Assembly: GCA_030602845.1 (NCBI GenBank)
Contig: JAUVYZ010000134.1
Span: 1-6,056, forward strand
DNA from: Phycisphaerae bacterium
GTDB lineage: Bacteria > Planctomycetota > Phycisphaerae > Sedimentisphaerales > Anaerobacaceae
Length of the DNA stretch: 6,056 nt
Reading direction: 5' to 3'
The notes below the pieces were generated by a model that was not told the origin of the DNA, ran no database searches, and saw only the letters and a program-made list of their open reading frames with translations. How positions within the stretch are numbered: the stretch's first letter is position 1; each line of letters opens with the position of its first letter. The position numbers and the translations under genes are program-made. Below are positions 1-4,799 of this stretch, one piece after another.

Positions 1-20
1 TGTTCCTCCATATTTGCCAT
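1..20 (-). other. Possible 5' end of the next minus-strand gene
   Basis: Two readings are possible. An ATG at 20-18, eight bases after GGGAG, opens a frame MANMEE that runs off the window. Alternatively GGAGG at 9-5 is the ribosome binding site of a gene whose start codon lies just outside. Either way a gene probably follows ggt in the same direction. Too little is visible to say what it encodes. Confidence 0.35.
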
Positions 21-30
21 TTATTTTTCT

Positions 31-55
31 CCCATTTCACACAAATGCAAATGGG
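31..55. repeat. Inverted repeat downstream of ggt
   Basis: CCCATTT (31-37) and AAATGGG (49-55) form a 7-base-pair stem with an 11-base loop, 47 bases past the ggt stop. On the minus strand it is followed by AGAAAAATAA and not a T-run, so termination is doubtful. Its last bases also overlap the Shine-Dalgarno-like GGGAG in front of the ATG at 18-20. Confidence 0.35.
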
Positions 56-102
56 GAAGTTAACGTATCTCATTTTCGCCAAAACCCGATGAAATATTCG
101 GG

Positions 103-1842
103 CTAATATCCTATTGCGCAGCCGTCTTTCCGTGGGTCGGAGCCGCCGAAATACCGGCGTGGGTTTGTTTTGCGCCAGATGCCCTGATATCCGCCGAATG
201 CCCCTACGCTGTCTCGGAGCTTGTGGCCCATATCGGCCAGTTTGCGTTTTACCGACTCGTCGATGTGTCTTTCAAACGCCACGGTACCCGGTCCGACCAT
301 TTTGTATCCGGTGGGTGTGGAGCTTCCGGAATGCTGGACGCGTGGCTGCTCACCGGCCTGCTGCACCGACATACCGAAATCGATGAGGTTCATCAGCACC
401 TGGGCGTGTCCCTGCGGCTGGAAGTCGCCGCCCATCACTCCAAACGAGAACAAAGGTCTGCCTCCCTGTGTTACAAATCCGGGAATGATAGTGTGAAACG
501 GCCGCTTGTGCGGCTCCAGTTTATTCATATCGTTCGGATTAAGCGAGAACAGCTCTCCCCTGTTCTGGAGGCAAAAGCCCAGACCATCCGGCACCAGGTG
601 CGAACCCCAGCCGTGGTAAGTACTCTGGATGAGTGAAATCATATTGCCTTGTTTGTCAGCGGCGGTCAGGTAAATGGTGTCGGACGGGCCGGTCAGCCTG
701 CCCGCGGCCACTTTTTGGGCGGCGCGCTTGGGATTGATTAGCCTGGCCCGCTGGTTGCCGTATTCTTTGGAGATAAGCCGTTTTAAGGGGACGTCGGCGA
801 AGTCCATATCCGCGTAGTAAATCGCACGGTCCTCGAAGGCCAGTTTCTTGGCCTCAATGAAAAGATGCAGATGCTCGGCGGAGTTCGGCTTTAATGATGA
901 GATGTCAAAATTCTCCAGCATGTTTAAAATTTGCAAAGCGGCAATTCCCTGGCCGTTTGGCGGAAGTTCCCAGACGTCATAGCCGCGATAATTCGAGGTT
1001 GCCGGCTCGACCCACGTGGCGGTATGGTTGCGGAAGTCGCGCATCGAAAAGCGTCCGCCCCGGGCCTTTGAGAACTTAACGATTCTTTCGGCGACTTCTC
1101 CCTGATAAAAAGCCGCTGCGCCGTCTTTAGCGATAGTCTCGAAAAAGCTTGCCATATCCGGGTTCTTGAAGATGTCCCCGAAGCGGCGTCCCCTGCCGTC
1201 CGGCGAAAAGGTGGGAGCGAGGGTTGGAAATCTTCTGGCGTCGATTGGCGGCCAGGCGATTATCGGAGAGACAGCAAAACCCTCGCGCGCATAATAAATG
1301 GCCGCCTCCAGAAGCCTGGCCATACTGAAGCTGCCGAACCTCTGGCGCAATGCTTCCCAGCCGCTCACACAGCCGGGCACGCTCCAGGAAAGTGGGCTGT
1401 ATGCCGGGATACGCTTCAATCCGAGTGCCAGGGCGTCAGGCAGGTTCCAATCGTAAGGTGAGCGCCCGCTGGCGTTGAGACCGTACAGCTTCTTGTCCTT
1501 TTCGACCCAGGCGATGGCAAACAGGTCGCCGCCCGGCCCGCAGCTCATCGGCTCCACCACGCTCAACATTGCATTGGCACAAATCGCAGCGTCAATAGCA
1601 TTGCCGCCCGCTTTGAGAATGTCGATGCCGGCCATACTGGCCAGCGGCTGGCTGGAGCAGACAATTCCATTTTGACAGACTACGGTCGAACGGTTTTGAT
1701 TTCTATTGCGCAGCATTTTGCGGTCGATAAACACGCTACCTGCCACGTTGGTGCCGGCACCACGGGCAAGAGATGAATCCCGCCCCAGAAGAGCTGATGT
1801 ACAGGCACCTCCGGCGAGTTTCAGAAATGAACGCCGTTTCAT
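103..1842 (-). CDS. ggt: Gamma-glutamyltransferase, Tat-exported, YwrD-like
   Basis: Ntn-hydrolase that transfers or hydrolyses gamma-glutamyl groups from glutathione and related peptides; probably acts outside the cytoplasm. Residues 2-8 (KRRSFLK) form a twin-arginine motif followed by a short hydrophobic stretch to about residue 20. The N-terminal family region includes GGNAIDAA (79-86), the EPMSCGPGGD glycine-rich segment (97-106) and Arg127 in ASGRSP, the likely alpha-carboxylate ligand. Thr389 in DTIYLTAADKQGN aligns with the self-cleaving nucleophile of E. coli GGT, giving a small subunit of about 191 residues, normal for the family. KRPFHTIIPG (446-455) and GVMGGD (468-473) match the substrate pocket region, and the C-terminus GGSDPRKDGCAIGY is typical. 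The 579-residue length is normal. The ATG start is supported by AAGGAG at 1852-1857, nine bases upstream. Family assignment is firm; the physiological substrate is not known from sequence. It lies 151 bases after the kinase gene, so co-transcription is uncertain. Confidence 0.95.
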   Translation of the reverse strand: MKRRSFLKLAGGACTSALLGRDSSLARGAGTNVAGSVFIDRKMLRNRNQNRSTVVCQNGIVCSSQPLASMAGIDILKAGGNAIDAAICANAMLSVVEPMSCGPGGDLFAIAWVEKDKKLYGLNASGRSPYDWNLPDALALGLKRIPAYSPLSWSVPGCVSGWEALRQRFGSFSMARLLEAAIYYAREGFAVSPIIAWPPIDARRFPTLAPTFSPDGRGRRFGDIFKNPDMASFFETIAKDGAAAFYQGEVAERIVKFSKARGGRFSMRDFRNHTATWVEPATSNYRGYDVWELPPNGQGIAALQILNMLENFDISSLKPNSAEHLHLFIEAKKLAFEDRAIYYADMDFADVPLKRLISKEYGNQRARLINPKRAAQKVAAGRLTGPSDTIYLTAADKQGNMISLIQSTYHGWGSHLVPDGLGFCLQNRGELFSLNPNDMNKLEPHKRPFHTIIPGFVTQGGRPLFSFGVMGGDFQPQGHAQVLMNLIDFGMSVQQAGEQPRVQHSGSSTPTGYKMVGPGTVAFERHIDESVKRKLADMGHKLRDSVGAFGGYQGIWRKTNPRRYFGGSDPRKDGCAIGY

Positions 1843-1964
1843 CGTTTTTTTCTCCTTCTATTTGTTTGGAACTTTACAAGTTTTTATGACTCGTGTAGCC
1901 GGTCGCTTTCCAAATAATGCCGGTATCGTCGCAGCGGCGCTGTCGCGGCTCCGGTCTTGTGAGC

Positions 1965-1991
1965 AGTCCGTCGCGCCATAGCTAACGGACT
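1965..1991 (-). repeat. Hairpin immediately after the glucokinase stop
   Basis: AGTCCGT (1965-1971) and ACGGACT (1985-1991) form a perfect 7-base-pair stem with a 13-base loop, two bases past the TAA stop of the kinase gene. No T-run follows on the minus strand, so it is not a canonical intrinsic terminator. It could stabilise the 3' end of the operon RNA or act with Rho. Confidence 0.4.
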
Positions 1992-1993
1992 CG

Positions 1994-2977
1994 TTAACCT
2001 GATTTGTATTTACCCTCATCCTTAGCCTGCCTTGCCAGAGCGGCGGCACCAATTATGCCGGCATCTTCTCCCAGTGTGGCAAAACATATCTCGACCGGCT
2101 CTTTCTTCAAGGTCCAAATATATTCGTTGAAAAAATCCTGTATTCGGGCGAGCAGCGGTTCGCCGGCAGCAATCATTCCGCCGGCAAAGACTATCCGCTT
2201 GGGCTCGGTGATATGCAGCATACTGATGCAAGTAAGTGCAAGTGCTTTGGCCGTCCCATCGGTTATTTCTTTGGCCAGCTCATCACCGCCGGCCAAGTGT
2301 TCGTAAACATCTTTGCTGGTTATTTTGCCCTTTTCGTCGAGCACTTTTTTCAGGCTGGATTCGTTTCCAGCTTCGATGGCCTCGGTTGCTCTTTTGGCCG
2401 TCGCATCGGCGGAGGCATACGCCTCCACGCAGCCTTTTTGTCCGCAGTTACATCTTCTGCCGTCGGGGTATATGATGATATGTCCCAATTCCGCTGCATT
2501 TTCCGCGCAGCCGTGGACCAGCTTGCCATTGCTGATAACTCCGCCGCCTATTCCCGTACCGAGCGTAAAGAAGACCATATCGTCGGTGCCCTTACCGGCC
2601 CCGACGACGTATTCACCCCAGCAGGCCACATTTGCATCGTTATCAAAAACGACGGGTGCGCCGAGCTTTTCATTGAGCATCCGGCAGATGGGGACGTTTT
2701 TGAATTTTGGCATGTTAGTGGACTTTATTATGACGCCCTCGGTGTATTTTGCCGGTCCCGGCGTTCCTATACCTACTGCGGTGATGTCCTGGAGGGAAAG
2801 GCCCGAATCATCGAGTAATTTTTTGACTGTCTGGGCCATTTTGTCAATGACGGCGTCCGGGCCCATATCCGCTTCGGTCGCCACTGCTGTTTTACAGATA
2901 AGCTTTAGCTCGGAGTCGAAGCAGCCAATTTTGATATTGGTGCCGCCCAAATCGATACCGACAAAAATTTCGTTCAT
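1994..2977 (-). CDS. glcK: ROK-family glucokinase
   Basis: Cytoplasmic ATP-dependent sugar kinase, most likely glucose to glucose-6-phosphate. The N-terminal phosphate-binding loop DLGGTNIK is at 9-16. FDNDAN (111-116) carries the catalytic base Asp114. TLGTGIGGGVI (138-148) is the second nucleotide-binding segment. The ROK signature follows: ELGH with Glu163 (sugar contact) and His166, then CNCGQKGCVE, giving zinc ligands His166, Cys176, Cys178 and Cys183. AGGM (265-268) is the adenosine-binding glycine motif. The 327-residue length fits the bacterial ROK glucokinase group (about 320). There is no N-terminal helix-turn-helix, so this is a kinase and not a ROK repressor. The start ATG has only a weak upstream purine run (GGGG about eight bases away). 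It sits 61 bases after galE, probably in the same operon. ManNAc, GlcNAc or fructose kinase activity cannot be excluded from sequence. Confidence 0.92.
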   Translation of the reverse strand: MNEIFVGIDLGGTNIKIGCFDSELKLICKTAVATEADMGPDAVIDKMAQTVKKLLDDSGLSLQDITAVGIGTPGPAKYTEGVIIKSTNMPKFKNVPICRMLNEKLGAPVVFDNDANVACWGEYVVGAGKGTDDMVFFTLGTGIGGGVISNGKLVHGCAENAAELGHIIIYPDGRRCNCGQKGCVEAYASADATAKRATEAIEAGNESSLKKVLDEKGKITSKDVYEHLAGGDELAKEITDGTAKALALTCISMLHITEPKRIVFAGGMIAAGEPLLARIQDFFNEYIWTLKKEPVEICFATLGEDAGIIGAAALARQAKDEGKYKSG

Positions 2978-2992
2978 TTCTCGTACCCCGTG

Positions 2993-3032
2993 AATGCGTT
3001 TATGCGTTCACTCATCCACTCGTCTGCTCATT
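2993..3032 (-). repeat. Degenerate 8-base microrepeats between galE and the kinase gene
   Basis: On the minus strand the pairs GACGAGTG/GATGAGTG (3024-3009) and AACGCATA/AACGCATT (3008-2993) are adjacent octamers with one mismatch per pair. A weaker related unit, AATGAGCA, precedes them at 3032-3025. The array fills most of the 61-base gap between the galE stop and the kinase start. On the plus strand, 2990-3011 can also fold as a hairpin with two G-T wobbles. Confidence 0.55.
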
Positions 3033-3038
3033 TACTTT

Positions 3039-4034
3039 TCAATCCGTGTAGCCGTCAGGGTGCTCGTTATGCCATTGCCAGGCGGTGGCAACTATTTTTT
3101 CCAATTCGGGCAATTCGGTTTTCCAGCCGAGCTCATTTTTGGCCTTTGTGGCGTCGGATGTTAATACGGGCGCGTCGCCCGGCCGGCGGTCTGCGGCTAC
3201 GACCTTAAAATCTTTACCCGAGACCTTTTTAACCGTTTCGATTACTTCTTTGACGGAATAGCCCTTGCCGTTGCCTAAGTTATAGACCAGTTCGCAAATT
3301 GCCTCCGGCGTCCCCTCCAACTTATTCAGTGCCAGCAGATGCGCCCTGCACAAATCCTCGATATGGATGTAATCGCGAATGCAGGTTCCGTCCGGCGTAG
3401 GATAATCGGTTCCGTAAATTGGGATTTGGGGGCGTTTTCCCATTGCCGCCTGGATGGTCAGCGGAATCAGGTGCGATTCAGGCCGATGGTCTTCACCGAG
3501 CGAGGCGTTATTTCCTGCACCGCAGGCATTGAAATATCGCAGAGATGCGTATTGCAGTTTTCCCGTTTGGCTTTGGTAGTAACACATTCTTTCAGCCGCC
3601 CACTTGGTTTCACCGTAAGGGTTAATCGGTTTTTTCGGTGAATCTTCCGTAATCGGCACCTGCTCAGGTCTGCCATATACCGCGGCAGTGCTGCTAAAAA
3701 CAAGATTCTGGACACCGGCCGCTTCCATCGCGCTCAACAGGGTCTGCGTGCAGGATACATTGTTGTGATAGTACTTAAGCGGCAGTTGTACCGATTCGCC
3801 GACCTCGATGAGGCCGGCAAAGTGCATCACCGCCTCGATTTTGTCAATCCTGAGCGTCTTGACGAGCAATTCATAATCAGCTAAATCGCCCTGAACAAGG
3901 TCGGCGTTCCCGACCGCCCGTCTATGGCCTGTGCTGAGATTGTCAAAAACCACCGGTTCATAACCTTCGGCAGTTAGCATCGCCGTCATATTACTGCCGA
4001 TATATCCTGCTCCGCCGCAAACTAATATTCTCAT
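3039..4034 (-). CDS. galE: UDP-glucose 4-epimerase
   Basis: NAD-dependent short-chain dehydrogenase/reductase of the extended type that interconverts UDP-glucose and UDP-galactose (Leloir pathway, glycan precursors) in the cytoplasm. GGAGYIG (7-13) is the Rossmann dinucleotide loop; FDNLSTGHR (30-38) is the usual epimerase segment. The catalytic set is present: Thr116 in FSSTAAVYG (the E. coli Ser124 position), Tyr140 and Lys144 in YGETK. RYFNACGA (167-174) and DGTCIRDYIHIEDL (215-228) are family blocks, and the C-terminus HPDGYTD closely resembles the HPQGYPD end of E. coli GalE. The 331-residue length is normal. GAGGG about seven bases upstream supports the ATG. The gene starts 25 bases after the lipoprotein stop. 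The residue aligned with E. coli Tyr299, which limits substrate size, is Leu291, so activity on UDP-N-acetylhexosamines is possible. Confidence 0.95.
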   Translation of the reverse strand: MRILVCGGAGYIGSNMTAMLTAEGYEPVVFDNLSTGHRRAVGNADLVQGDLADYELLVKTLRIDKIEAVMHFAGLIEVGESVQLPLKYYHNNVSCTQTLLSAMEAAGVQNLVFSSTAAVYGRPEQVPITEDSPKKPINPYGETKWAAERMCYYQSQTGKLQYASLRYFNACGAGNNASLGEDHRPESHLIPLTIQAAMGKRPQIPIYGTDYPTPDGTCIRDYIHIEDLCRAHLLALNKLEGTPEAICELVYNLGNGKGYSVKEVIETVKKVSGKDFKVVAADRRPGDAPVLTSDATKAKNELGWKTELPELEKIVATAWQWHNEHPDGYTD

Positions 4035-4059
4035 ATCTCGTCCCTCGCGGCTCGATTTA

Positions 4060-4659
4060 CTATTCGCGATTCATTTGCTTTTCAATCCGCTTTAAGATCT
4101 CTGTTGCGAGCATAGTGTCGTTGCCCAGGTTGACCCAGACCACACTTTTTTTCTGCTTGGGGTGTAGTACTAACCTCTGCATTGATGGACTGCTTTGCGA
4201 AAACATCTGGTATGCCCGTGCGCTGCTGCTGATTTGGTGCTCAGGCAGAGACAATCTTTGTACATTCACATTGCAGCCGATACACAATTGCCCGTCCTGC
4301 CGGCTTATATCTAATTCTACAACTCTTCGAATGCTGTGCAGATTTGCCTCAGCGGAGTTGAGATCCCCGACGTTATCGCTGCGCCAGAATTCGAAGAATT
4401 GCGCACCCGGCAACGGCCTGGTTCTTATAAGACCTCGCTCGGCATCGGCCTTGTCGATGGTAAAGTGCATTTGGCCGAGAACATCCTCGGCTGCCTGCAT
4501 TACCTCGGCCTTAGCGGCAGCCGGCACGCAGATTTGCTCGACCGCTTTGAATTGCTGCTGTTTGGCACAACCCGCCAGCATAAGTGCGTAGGTGATAAGT
4601 GCGTAAGTCATAAGCGGCCTTGTGCTCTTGTGCTCTTGTGTTCTTTTGTTCTTTTGCAT
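4060..4659 (-). CDS. Putative lipoprotein of unknown function
   Basis: I do not recognise a named family. The 199-residue product begins with a lipoprotein signal: a basic n-region (residues 1-16, with Lys and Arg), a hydrophobic stretch at 17-29 and the lipobox LAGC with Cys31 as the lipidated residue. The mature part (about 168 residues) appears to be a single soluble alpha/beta domain. AEDVLGQMHFTIDKADAER then GLIRTRP (about 57-82) resembles the small repeated folds of outer-membrane lipoproteins such as BamC, but that is only a pattern impression. GLIRTRPLPG (76-85), FFEFWR (88-93) and VVELDI (113-118) look like conserved strands. Start choice: Met1 gives a charged n-region and is preferred; Met17 (4609-4611, preceded by AAGG) would leave a hydrophobic leader without positive charge. 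Oddity: the signal-peptide DNA consists of tandem microrepeats. It is first in a likely operon with galE and the kinase. Confidence 0.8.
   Translation of the reverse strand: MQKNKRTQEHKSTRPLMTYALITYALMLAGCAKQQQFKAVEQICVPAAAKAEVMQAAEDVLGQMHFTIDKADAERGLIRTRPLPGAQFFEFWRSDNVGDLNSAEANLHSIRRVVELDISRQDGQLCIGCNVNVQRLSLPEHQISSSARAYQMFSQSSPSMQRLVLHPKQKKSVVWVNLGNDTMLATEILKRIEKQMNRE
4580..4614 (-). repeat. 15-base tandem repeat encoding a signal-peptide h-region
   Basis: Plus-strand units ATAAGTGCGTAGGTG (4580-4594) and ATAAGTGCGTAAGTC (4595-4609) differ at two positions and are followed by a partial ATAAG. In the lipoprotein gene they encode the repeated peptide TYALI-TYALM, which is the hydrophobic core before the lipobox. 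The period is a multiple of 3, so copy change would keep the frame and change h-region length by five residues. Confidence 0.8.
4619..4658 (-). repeat. 8-base tandem microrepeat encoding a signal-peptide n-region
   Basis: Minus-strand units are TGCAAAAG, AACAAAAG, AACACAAG, AGCACAAG and AGCACAAG. These are five contiguous octamers of consensus ARCAMAAG, the last two identical. The array begins inside the ATG of the lipoprotein gene and encodes its basic residues 2-13. Because 8 is not a multiple of 3, gain or loss of one unit would shift the frame ahead of the lipobox. Confidence 0.8.
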
Positions 4660-4698
4660 TTTTCATCCATTCAATTTTTGATTTCTGTAATCGGGCTG

Positions 4699-4727
4699 AT
4701 TATATATGCAGCGAGACTTGAACTCAA
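4699..4727 (-). promoter_or_regulatory. Sigma70-type promoter for lipoprotein-galE-glucokinase operon
   Basis: On the minus strand TTGAGT (4727-4722, four of six consensus bases) is followed by a 17-base spacer and a perfect TATAAT (4704-4699). Transcription would start near 4692, leaving a leader of about 33 bases before the ATG at 4659. It lies in the only sizeable gap upstream of the three closely spaced genes. The sequence match is good, but activity is inferred. Confidence 0.65.
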
Positions 4728-4728
4728 G
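4717..4728. promoter_or_regulatory. Inverted repeat over the -35 box, possible operator
   Basis: CTTGA and TCAAG form a perfect 5+5 dyad with a 2-base centre (CTTGAGTTCAAG on the minus strand) that includes the whole -35 hexamer of the predicted promoter. A repressor bound here would block RNA polymerase. The arms are short enough to arise by chance, and no regulator gene is in the window. Confidence 0.25.
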
Positions 4729-4799
4729 AGCGAATTGATTTTCTCAAATTAGGCAGGTGTCGCAGAAAGTACGGGCAAAAGCGAACCGGGATCCGCCCC

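Noticed and set aside
1868..1886. Small plus-strand stem AACTT-tac-AAGTT followed by T residues, as a terminator
   Set aside because: The stem has five weak base pairs and no plus-strand gene ends there.
1884..1913. Possible ggt promoter, TTGGAA with CATAAA at 19 bases spacing (minus strand)
   Set aside because: The -10 match is weak and the spacing is poor. I cannot support it over read-through from the upstream operon.
1858..2052. Small minus-strand frame of 64 codons overlapping the kinase 3' end and the gap before ggt
   Set aside because: It overlaps the kinase coding region in another frame and its peptide resembles translated spacer DNA.
2213..2993. Long plus-strand open frames (about 200 and 226 codons) opposite the glucokinase gene
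   Set aside because: They are antisense to a gene with every ROK motif intact, show no recognisable domain and are rich in residues typical of reversed coding frames.
4115..4752. Plus-strand open frames opposite the lipoprotein gene
   Set aside because: There is no family resemblance. The minus frame has a signal peptide, lipobox and operon context, so these are shadows.
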